Below are positions 44,691 through 52,900 of a stretch of 64,000 nucleotides of DNA, one piece after another. Numbering within the stretch: the stretch's first letter is position 1; every line of letters starts with the position of its first letter. The notes under the pieces are model-generated. The model saw nothing but the letters and a program-made list of their open reading frames with translations. It did no database searches and was not told the origin of the DNA. Made by a program: the position numbers and the translations under genes. The stretch lies in assembly GCA_965214205.1 (NCBI GenBank), contig OZ243941.1, positions 1,674,001 through 1,738,000 of the forward strand, in the 5' to 3' direction. The DNA comes from G963663315 sp965214205 (GTDB taxonomy: Bacteria > Pseudomonadota > Gammaproteobacteria > Arenicellales > Poriferihabitantaceae).

Positions 44691-45074
44691 CTAGTCTTGT
44701 TTGATTCCAATGAATATCCCTGTATGTCTGTCATCAGGCTTGGGATGCCGGGGTCGTAATTTGGCCCTTCGACTCGCCAGACATATCCGAGCCGACAACT
44801 CAATCAGAGTTCCCATCTCATCCGGGGTTTCCCAAAGAATATCCAGCTTATCTTTTTCTTCCCGGAGGGTCTCTCGTTGCAGGTATCCGAGCAGGGCAGT
44901 CTTGCCATTGCCGCGAGGACCGTAGACGATCATGTTTTGGCTAATTGGTTGCCGATCTTTCATATCCCTGACACATCGTTGGAAATGTTCCTGCTCGCGT
45001 TTGCGGCCAGCCAGATAAGGTGGTATTCCACCATCGCCGGGTCTGAATAGTCTTGTCAAATCCTGATTGCTCAT
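44691..45074 (-). pseudogene. Truncated AAA ATPase gene, left flank of the CRISPR-Cas locus
   Basis: Starting at 45074 (MSNQDLTRLFRPGDGG), the frame keeps the AAA N-terminus with Walker A VYGPRGNGKTALLGYL. It is then broken: the ATPase core is missing, and the family's C-terminal end (YVWRVEGPNYDPGIPSLM) appears in another frame. The complete genes in this family are expected to be several hundred residues. A second, differently deleted copy lies on the other side of cas9 (54880-55119), with matching 5' flanks and matching C-terminal ends. Confidence 0.75.
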
Positions 45075-45125
45075 TTCCTACGCCTCTATTTGCTATCCTG
45101 CACCAATTCAGTGAAGTTGTCAAAA
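45055..45125. repeat. Direct repeat, left copy (5' region of the AAA ATPase gene)
   Basis: About 70 bp including ATTGCTCATTTCCTA, the segment GCTATCCTGCACCAATTCAG and a following GTCAAAA. The same segment, with a few substitutions, recurs at about 55103-55172. A second homologous stretch, with CTTCGACTCGCCAGACATA, is at about 44728-44795 and 54909-54966. Both pairs have the same orientation. Confidence 0.8.
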
Positions 45126-45161
45126 ATCAGGCACTATGTATCAGCAGGGGATGAAGTGTGT

Positions 45162-47238
45162 GTTTCAGTCGCTGGGTATTCGGCTATACTGGTGAAGCGG
45201 TATGGTTCCGCGTATGCGAGCCGTTGGCCGTTGTTTCAATTGCTGGGTGTTCGGCTATACTGGTGAAGCATCGAGGTGGATGATGTTCGTGACGCCGCTA
45301 AATGTTTCAATTGCTGGGTGTCCGGCTATACTGGTGAAGCGGATCGAGCCTCCCTGAATGCGACCATCCGGGCCAAGTTTCAATTGCTGGGTGTTCGGCT
45401 ATACTGGTGAAGCAACGGTGACCGATCCGGTCACTGTTTGCCTGAAGAAGTTTCAATTGCTGGGTGTTCGGCTATACTGGTGAAGCACTACTAGAAGTCC
45501 TCCGCAAGTGTGACGATAAGTTTCAATTGCTGGGTGTTCGGCTATACTGGTGAAGCGTTCAAGCGATATAACTTCCGCCGAAGCGGGTGACGGTTTCAAT
45601 TGCTGGGTGTTCGGCTATACTGGTGAAGCAAACTATTTAAGGACTGTTGCCCGCCCCTTAACTTGGTTTCAATTGCTGGGTGTTCGGCTATACTGGTGAA
45701 GCGATAAGTCTGATGATTACCTGCGAGCCATGGTTGATAGTTTCAATTGCTGGGTGTTCGGCTATACTGGTGAAGCACACTTCCCTTCCATTTCTGGCTT
45801 GTAATAATCGTCGTTTCAATTGCTGGGTGTTCGGCTATACTGGTGAAGCCGCGTCGGGGCAGCAGACGGCTGCCGGTGATGAGCGTTTCAATTGCTGGGT
45901 GTTCGGCTATACTGGTGAAGCTTGCCGTTGCCTCTAACAAGTTTCAATTGCTGGGTGTTCGGCTATACTGGTGAAGCGTGGACGGAGTATCGGGGTTGGA
46001 GCGTTCGCTACCGGTTTCAATTGCTGGGTGTTCGGCTATACTGGTGAAGCACGTCGGAGCAACCCCGGCGGCCTGGACGATCATGTTTCAATTGCTGGGT
46101 GTTCGGCTATACTGGTGAAGCCGGAACCAGCGGCTATTGTAAGTCCAGTACGCACAGTTTCAATTGCTGGGTGTTCGGCTATACTGGTGAAGCTCCATTG
46201 CCGGACTGCGACGCACCCAGCATCGACATGTTTCAATTGCTGGGTGTTCGGCTATACTGGTGAAGCACGTCGGAGCAACCCCGGCGGCCTGGACGATCAT
46301 GTTTCAATTGCTGGGTGTTCGGCTATACTGGTGAAGCAAGTTTGATACCGTTACAGTATCAACCGGCAATGAGTTTCAATTGCTGGGTGTTCGGCTATAC
46401 TGGTGAAGCATCAAGACGCGGTTTGATGGTGCGAACCATGAAGCTCGTTAATGGGTATGAAGGTGTCAAACATCTTGCGTTTCAATTGCTGGGTGTTCGG
46501 CTATACTGGTGAAGCCCAATATACGGTTTCCACAAATGGATAGATGCTGGAGTTTCAATTGCTGGGTGTTCGGCTATACTGGTGAAGCTTTACTTTCCCA
46601 ATGCCGATTATCACTGTGGATATGTTTCAATTGCTGGGTGTTCGGCTATACTGGTGAAGCGATGTTGTCGCCTGGTATCGTAACTTCATAACGGGGTTTC
46701 AATTGCTGGGTGTTCGGCTATACTGGTGAAGCATCAACATTCTGGTCAACCGGCAGAATCAACAGAGTTTCAATTGCTGGGTGTTCGGCTATACTGGTGA
46801 AGCGTCATAGTTTGAGACATGTCTAAAGGCTCCATAATGTTTCAATTGCTGGGTGTTCGGCTATACTGGTGAAGCCAAAGTAAGCTACATTATTGCAGCG
46901 CGAGATATTGTGTTTCAATTGCTGGGTGTTCGGCTATACTGGTGAAGCTCGGCAGTTATGCCCGTGACAATCGTTCTGCATCTGTTTCAATTGCTGGGTG
47001 TTCGGCTATACTGGTGAAGCAAAGATTGGGGCGATAATCGGCATTGTGATATAAGGTTTCAATTGCTGGGTGTTCGGCTATACTGGTGAAGCCGGTCGTG
47101 TGGTATGCAACCATGATCACGTTTTGCGGTTTCAATTGCTGGGTGTTCGGCTATACTGGTGAAGCATTGATGCCCAGATTCGGGCGTATCAGTTGATTGA
47201 GGTTTCAATTGCTGGGTGTTCGGCTATACTGGTGAAGC
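45162..47238 (+). CRISPR. Type II-B CRISPR array, 29 repeats of 37 bp, 28 spacers
   Basis: Repeats begin GTTTCAATTGCTGG and end CTATACTGGTGAAGC. Spacers are 33-37 nt with two exceptions: 19 nt (45922-45940) and 69 nt (46410-46478). The first repeat (45162-45198) has three substitutions and the third (45304-45340) has one; the others I checked are identical. Spacers at 46051-46084 and 46267-46300 are the same. Plus-strand transcription is inferred because the repeat pairs with the plus-strand tracrRNA at 47368. TATACT inside each repeat (positions 24-29) could be a -10 element. Degeneracy at 45162 suggests that end is oldest. Confidence 0.98.
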
Positions 47239-47367
47239 CCCCTCCGCTAGGGCCTTACAGTACAACTGTTTGGCAGAGGTTGGGGGGTTGTATTTTTCGC
47301 AAATGGCCTTCCTGCACGATAGTGAGGTGAATTTGCGAAACCGGGTTTTCGGTGTTAGACTCATAGC
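47239..47367 (+). other. Spacer between array and tracrRNA, possible leader, with a 10-bp inverted repeat
   Basis: TTTCGCAAAT (47295-47304) and ATTTGCGAAA (47331-47340) are a perfect inverted repeat around 26 nt. The right arm overlaps the predicted -35 of the tracrRNA promoter. No repeat-like scaRNA sequence is visible here. If new spacers enter at this end, this stretch is the leader; that is inferred from repeat degeneracy at the opposite end. Confidence 0.55.
47333..47361 (+). promoter_or_regulatory. Predicted tracrRNA promoter
   Basis: TTGCGA (47333-47338) and TAGACT (47356-47361) are separated by 17 bp, with an upstream TG (47353-47354, TGT before the -10) as in extended -10 promoters. 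The start would fall near 47368, exactly where the anti-repeat begins. Confidence 0.6.
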
Positions 47368-47489
47368 ACCAGTATAGCCGATTACTGATGCATTGTAATC
47401 ATCTAAAAGTATTTTGAACGGACCTCTGCATCGCGCACGTCTGCCCTTGCTTGACGAGGGGCAAGAAGCCACTTTCGAGTGGCTTTTTT
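47368..47489 (+). ncRNA. tracrRNA of the type II-B system
   Basis: The first 15 nt (ACCAGTATAGCCGA) are complementary to the 3' half of the CRISPR repeat, and GCATTGTAATC pairs imperfectly with its 5' end. The following core, TGTAATCATCTAAAAG then TATTTTGAACGGACCTCTG and CACGTCTG, is nearly the same as the F. novicida tracrRNA core I recall. The transcript ends at a strong hairpin with a T run at 47466-47489. Length is about 122 nt. It is convergent with cas4. It would load crRNAs into the large Cas9. Confidence 0.93.
47466..47489 (+). terminator. Intrinsic terminator of tracrRNA
   Basis: AAGCCACT, a TTCG loop and AGTGGCTT form an 8-bp stem followed by a T run. It defines the 3' end of tracrRNA and lies 105 bp before the cas4 stop on the other strand. 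Confidence 0.9.
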
Positions 47490-47594
47490 GTTGCCTGAAT
47501 TATTATGGAGCTGGTTTGCTTGTGCCGAGATATTACTCTCGTGCTCCCACTTCTGTGAGTCGCGAAGGAGGATGCGGAAATAGTGAAGCACCGT

Positions 47595-48170
47595 TCATAA
47601 TCGGTCATTGCAATGATTGACGTATTCGCAGGCGCAGCATTGAACAACTGTTGCGCTGGATTCCGGTTTTAATCCGCGTTGCAGCATCTGTCTGATTTGA
47701 TCGGCCATTGTGATTACTGCTTGTCGTTTTTCTGAATTGATATCAATAGTGTGCAAAACCTTACCCTTCCCAACCAGAAATCCGGCTCGACTTGCTTTCG
47801 AGAAATGATGCTCCAACAGCATGGTATAGGCTACAAGTTGTAGTATATCTCCCCGTTTTTTGTTGTTGGCTGACAGCTTGAACTCAACAGCATAAATCGA
47901 GTCATCGGTTTCAACTGCCATGTCAACGATACCGTGAAGTCCGAGCTTATCGTCTTGCATGACCAGATTATGGTATGTTTTCCCGGATGCCAAGTTGAAT
48001 CTGGATAAATTGCGGCGTTGCCACAATTTTTCTTCGAGCCTGTGAAAATCTTCCCCTTGTCTAACCCAGATGGGTCGATGAACAGTAATATCGGTTAATT
48101 CCATGTAGTATACGACCCTTGGGCAATAACACCATTGGCGAATCAGGTTGACCGGAACACTAGATAACAC
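47595..48170 (-). CDS. cas4: Cas4 nuclease of the type II-B adaptation module
   Basis: From the GTG at 48170 the protein has about 191 residues. Four cysteines for an Fe-S cluster are present (RQWCYCPRVVYY near the N-terminus; QCCACEYVNHC at the end). The RecB-like nuclease core has GLHGIVDMAVE and YAVEFKLSANNKKRGDILQLVAY. Cas4 trims prespacers for Cas1-Cas2. An ATG at 48287 would overlap cas2 by 128 nt. I prefer the GTG because it is preceded by GGGAAG and overlaps cas2 by only about 10 nt. It is the last gene of the cas operon. Confidence 0.93.
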   Translation of the reverse strand: MLSSVPVNLIRQWCYCPRVVYYMELTDITVHRPIWVRQGEDFHRLEEKLWQRRNLSRFNLASGKTYHNLVMQDDKLGLHGIVDMAVETDDSIYAVEFKLSANNKKRGDILQLVAYTMLLEHHFSKASRAGFLVGKGKVLHTIDINSEKRQAVITMADQIRQMLQRGLKPESSATVVQCCACEYVNHCNDRL

Positions 48171-48459
48171 TGGTTTCTTCCCAGTCTTTGAAGTCCTGCT
48201 CGCTGTGTCCGAGAAAATAACTTTGCCCCCTGCCGTTAAAATTGGTATGTGTGATAAAAACCTTGTCTGTACTTCCGAGTTCAGCATTCAGATAGCGTTT
48301 GATCGCTTCCATCTCAGCCGATGTCAAATAGCCCCAGAACACTGATTTCTGCACTGACTTGAGCCCGTGCTTTTCTAATTCCTTGAAGATGCCCGTGCGT
48401 ATTTTGTTGTTCTCCACATCGTAGCTGATAAGATATTCTTGTCGCAGCGGGTAGGTCAT
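48160..48459 (-). CDS. cas2: CRISPR adaptation protein Cas2
   Basis: The 99-residue ferredoxin-fold protein has LISYDVENNKIRTGIFKELE, with the Asp of the first strand, then GLKSVQKSVFWGYLTSAEM. It pairs with Cas1 for spacer integration. It lies 11 nt after cas1 and slightly overlaps cas4. Confidence 0.95.
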   Translation of the reverse strand: MTYPLRQEYLISYDVENNKIRTGIFKELEKHGLKSVQKSVFWGYLTSAEMEAIKRYLNAELGSTDKVFITHTNFNGRGQSYFLGHSEQDFKDWEETSVI

Positions 48460-48470
48460 GGGCTATCCGG

Positions 48471-49427
48471 TTACCATTTGAACAAATAAGGCTTGTAGGG
48501 TTTTTCTCCGTAAAACTGCCCACACAGCCGATAGGTTTGTCGCTGTATGATGTGCTCCAGCTTGTGTTTCTTTTTGCGGTACATATACTTCCGGGCGCAT
48601 GTGTGTTGCACTTCGGCAATCAACGCTTTTTTCAGAGTGTTGTCCAGGAATTTCTTGCCTTCGCTTTGGGAGCGTAATTTAATGACGGCACGGTCCACCA
48701 CCCAGGCGCGATACTCTTCCATCACATCCAGTACCAGTGCCATTTTACCCGGTCGTTGTCTGTGCATAATGCCGAGATAAGGTTCGAGCCCGGCGTTAAT
48801 GATCGCGTTGAGAATATAACTGCTTAATACCGCATAACCCAGATTGAGCATCGCGTTGTTGACTTCCCGACTGCCTCGGCTTTCGCGCCTCTGAAAAGAG
48901 GAAGAAAATAATTTTGCCTGACGCAAACTCTGAAAATATGCGCTGGCGCTGGCGCCTTCAAACCCCAGCAGGGTCTCAATATCTCGTGCCTGCCTTGCTT
49001 TGGCGACATTAAGCAACAACTCGTCGGCAGCAGATTGTAATACCGGATGACGGTGGTATTTCCCCAAATGGTTCAGTACGGCGCGCTGGTTCTTGATCTT
49101 AACAATGACCACCTGTTTAGCCACTGGTAAGGTGTTTCCCTGACAGAAAGCCATTTGAGCCATGCGCACGGCAACCACGCCATGCTGTGACTGTCCCAGG
49201 ATGGTTGAATGTGCAACGCCGCGAAAGTCCAGAAAGAACAGTTTGATTCCGCGACTGCTGAACGACTCAATCAAATCGCTGGATAGACTGACTCCGCGCT
49301 TGGCGATAGAAACGGTACAGAGGCGATTGAGTGGATAGTATCGGGTTTTGCCATCTTGCTTGACCGCCAGGCGGTGACTATTCAGCCCCAGGAAAGAGCC
49401 GTAGTCACAGATGACAAGGTGTTTCAT
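48471..49427 (-). CDS. cas1: CRISPR integrase Cas1
   Basis: The 318-residue protein has the N-terminal beta domain (LVICDYGSFLGLNSHRLAV) and the catalytic helical domain. Glu lies in LLGFEGASASAYFQSL, His in GIMHRQRPGKMALVLD and Asp in VLDVMEEYRAWVVD. It catalyses spacer integration. Its ATG overlaps the upstream DUF2442 stop as TAATG, so it is translationally coupled to that gene. Confidence 0.96.
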   Translation of the reverse strand: MKHLVICDYGSFLGLNSHRLAVKQDGKTRYYPLNRLCTVSIAKRGVSLSSDLIESFSSRGIKLFFLDFRGVAHSTILGQSQHGVVAVRMAQMAFCQGNTLPVAKQVVIVKIKNQRAVLNHLGKYHRHPVLQSAADELLLNVAKARQARDIETLLGFEGASASAYFQSLRQAKLFSSSFQRRESRGSREVNNAMLNLGYAVLSSYILNAIINAGLEPYLGIMHRQRPGKMALVLDVMEEYRAWVVDRAVIKLRSQSEGKKFLDNTLKKALIAEVQHTCARKYMYRKKKHKLEHIIQRQTYRLCGQFYGEKPYKPYLFKW

Positions 49428-49693
49428 TATGTGGCTTTGGACTTGAGCGGAAACCTTTCGGGGTTTTTTATAATCTCTTTGGTCAAGTCAACATCAATGG
49501 CTGGCCAGTAATAATGATCCGTGGACAGTTCCTCGACATTCAGAATGGCACCGATGGTTTGTTCTTTGAACCAGGGGAAGTCTGTATAAGGCATGAAAAG
49601 TTCTTCATCGTGTGTGAGCAGCCATATTCCGTGTGCGGACACATGGGTGACTTCAATTCCCGAAGTGTCGTTGCCAAGTGCTGACGATCTCAT
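49427..49693 (-). CDS. DUF2442 family protein embedded in the cas operon
   Basis: From the ATG at 49693 the protein has about 88 residues (MRSSALGNDTSGIEVTHVS). The family core is ISAHGIWLLTHDEELFMPY-like with FPWFKEQTIGAILNVE and YYWPAIDVDL. DUF2442 proteins are commonly paired with DUF4160 and have no established activity. Its start overlaps the DUF4160 stop by about 41 nt and its stop overlaps the cas1 start. An upstream TTG at 49708 is less likely; the ATG has GAGGA before it. Confidence 0.75.
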   Translation of the reverse strand: MRSSALGNDTSGIEVTHVSAHGIWLLTHDEELFMPYTDFPWFKEQTIGAILNVEELSTDHYYWPAIDVDLTKEIIKNPERFPLKSKAT

Positions 49694-49892
49694 GGTAGTG
49701 TTCCTCAATTAAAAATTCGATATGTTTAAGTTGTTTCTTTGAATAACGGTAATTTCTCGCAAGTGCAATTTCCGGCTCCAGCCAGAATTTTGCTTCGCCT
49801 TCTGCCGACAGCACATGGACATGTTTACGCGTTTCTTCTCGTGAAAAAAAGAAAAACCGGTAGCCATCTGATTTGAATATAGTGGGACTCAC
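49653..49892 (-). CDS. DUF4160 family protein embedded in the cas operon
   Basis: The 79-residue protein begins SPTIFKSDGYRFFFFSREE after a GTG start and continues HVHVLSAEGEAKFWLEPEI and ALARNYRYSKKQLKHIE, the complete DUF4160 pattern. It lies 32 nt after the cas9 stop and overlaps the DUF2442 gene. Such pairs are often thought of as toxin-antitoxin-like, but this is inference. Neither protein belongs to known type II-B cas sets. Confidence 0.75.
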   Translation of the reverse strand: MSPTIFKSDGYRFFFFSREETRKHVHVLSAEGEAKFWLEPEIALARNYRYSKKQLKHIEFLIEEHYHEIVSTWQRHFGN

Positions 49893-49924
49893 GAGAAAAT
49901 TTCGGTTCTATTTCAGAGGGCGGC

Positions 49925-52900
49925 TCATTGATAGTATTTCGTCAAAACGAGAGATAATACTTTTCGGATGCTGCTCTGGAAACTTGCACCAGTATATTGA
50001 ATAGGGTTGCCTTGCGCGTCCGCTTCTTGCATTTGTGTTTTTAATGTTTGTTTGTCTCTAGGTTTGAGTAAAGAATTTCCCAATATCAGGTCAATCTGTT
50101 CTGATGTTAGTTTGCCATTAGGCGTGAAACGAATTTGTGGGCGAGTGTTGTTGTCAATGCGATATTCAATTTTTTTGACAAGCTCACACAGTTCACCAGG
50201 TACTGTTACCAGAAACCAGCGGCAAGGGTCTATTTCAGAAATTTCGCTACTACTCTGATCTTGATATTCTTCGTTATCCGCCAGTAGAAATAACCTTTCG
50301 GAACGAGCCGATTCAGACAATAGTTTGCCAATATGTTTTTTGCTTTTAATGAAGACAGGGACAAATGATTTTGCGTCTACTTTTCTCGAATCCGAATCAT
50401 TGACTACCTGGAAAATACTGCTCCCATCCCAGGAATTTCTTTTGATCAAAAACTTTCCTTGTCCTGATTTGACGGGTAAAGAAAATACCTTGCGAACTTT
50501 TTCATGTGGCGATTTAGTTTCGGGCACTTTGAAGAAGCACTTCAAAAACACATTGTCTTCCAGTTGTGTTTTTTCCCATGCACTAATAAGTCGTTTCCAT
50601 TCTTCTCTTGCTGGTAGTGTGGTGTGTTTGTGTTTGGGAATTTGGAAGTTCTGCGCGTTGTTTAGTACCTCCTTGGCTTTATCCAATGTCGTTATTTTCC
50701 TTTTTTCTGTTCGATAGGAAAGAGAGTGCAGGAATTTTGTATTGTCATCCCATTTTTTGTATCCCTTTGACGTACTGTAGTTTTTAACATAGTAATCATG
50801 TATGGCCTGCACATTAAGGGGGATGCAAAAATATCCAGAGTTTGATCGAAACCCGTTACGTATTAAGCAGCTTTTAAGTTCCTGAAAGGAGGGGGCTTTG
50901 GGCAGTTCTAGCCTGCGCCCTTGCAAGTTAAATTGTAGAGCAAAATATAGTTTTTCACGATTATTTCTATTGTCTTTCAACTCATAGCTGTTATCCCAAT
51001 TAAAGCCGACACGTACTTCACAGGCTTCTTCATGTACCAGAATCGGTGTATAGCATTCAGCATAAATACCATCACGGTGAATTGAGCGATGAGAAAAGAG
51101 CTTTTGGTCAGGTCTTTTTCGTTCCAGGTGTTTTTCACATAATTGTTCTGGAGCGATATGTACTTCACCGAAGATCGTCTCCTGAAACATCTCGCCCGTG
51201 TTTTTGTCTAGTGGCCAGAGGTGGATGTGATCATCAATTTCGAGCTTGAGGCTGCCTTCCTTTCTGTGTTTATCGGCTGCTATGGCGAAAGCCAGTTGAG
51301 CATCAATCAGGTGGGAATAGGGGAGTTGTTTCTGCCCTTTTTGCTTGGTGTATTTCTCGTCTAGCAAACCGGCTTCTTCATGCGCTGTACGCAGATCTTT
51401 GATGCCGTCTCCTCTCGTATTCGGTTGTGCTTCCACTCCAAAAAAGTCGAAGGACAGCAAGTTTTGCTTACCAATAGTGCGGGCTTTTTTATGAAGATTA
51501 TTCGCAATTACTTCGGCGAAATAGCGTTGTGTGCCGTTGACCAGAGTCCGGGTGCGATTATCAATGGCATTAATGACTTTCTCACGCAAGGGATGTCCTA
51601 TCAAAAACAAGGCATGGCGGAAGGCTATTTGCTGGTCTGGGGTTAGATTGATGAAACTACGATACCTTCCGAATTTGAAATTTTCGTCCGTACCATCACC
51701 AATTTTATTGATGATCCAATCTTTGATTTCTTCGTCAGTACGCTCGCTAAACTGTTCCCGCTTGTAATTAGACTTGAGGTTTGCCAGTGAAAACTCGTTA
51801 TCTCGCTTGACTTCCCTGTTGCCCTCGACACTTGCCCAAATAAGATTCGCTTCATCGTTCAGTGTGCCCCACTCAGATGAGCGGGGAATAATATGGTCTC
51901 TGTCAGCAGCAATATTCTCCGATAATTCTTTGCCTGTGTAGGGACAAACATTCTGGCTAGCAGCTTTGATTCGTTCGTTCTTGCTACTGGCAAGTTTTTC
52001 CTGGCCTTTCTCCCTATTCTCTTTGTCCGTATTTTTCAGGTTTTTGCCTTTTATTTCTTTCAGGTTCGGCTCAAATTCAAATCGGTTTGATTCGGTGATG
52101 ATGGGTACACTAACTTCTCTTCCTGCTTTGAGTTCTGTTTCAATTTTCTCCCATTTATCGTCCGCTATGGCACCACCGACAATTCGTGTCATACGCATGA
52201 CAGCACCATCAATCAGGCGGGTAGGGATAGCGGGTAATCGCTGGGCCTTGGCATGATTTTCTTTCGCGGCCTTGCTTGTAGGCATCTGCATACGATGTGC
52301 GTTGTCGGCACTGCATACTGCACAGGTATTTGAGTTGCCACTGCGGTCTTTGAAAGCAATGTTGTTGATTTGGGCGAATGAGAAGGGAGAGCGGAATTTT
52401 TCGATCTTTTTCTCGAGAACGCTCTCCTCAACTTCAGCAAATAGAGCTTTGCCCACTTCCTTTGCGATTTTTTCCAGTGATGTGTTCAGTTTATAAAGCG
52501 GGTCTTTTTTTAGTTCTCCTCTGATGGCAGAATCCATTTTCATCTTTAGGATACCTCTATGTTCCTTTTGGGCATCAGCAGAGTCTTGGCATAATTTTGG
52601 TAACCCGCGAAATTCTTTCAGCCACGACATTAAGGTATCGCTACTCTGGCCTCCGATAATTTGTTGTAAGTGTGCAGGTGAGACTTGTAAAACGCCTGCA
52701 ATATCATGAAAAGATTGATATTCTTTCTGTCTCGGCTTATGGTTACAGTAGGTCAGCAAGCAATTTTTATCATCGAAGCGTCCGGTGTTCACATAACCTC
52801 TATCCTTTGCAGGGCGGTATTCCGGGTGGATAAATAATCTGCCAGCTTTGGCGCGTTGTCTTTGTTTGTAGTAGTTGCAAACCAGATGTAAGAATGCTCC

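Noticed and set aside
45680..46691. Open frames inside the CRISPR array with repeated peptides such as FNCWVFGYTGEA
   Set aside because: They are translations of the CRISPR repeats and spacers, not genes.
47239..47367. A scaRNA-like degenerate repeat as in F. novicida
   Set aside because: I see no repeat-like sequence here except the tracrRNA anti-repeat itself.
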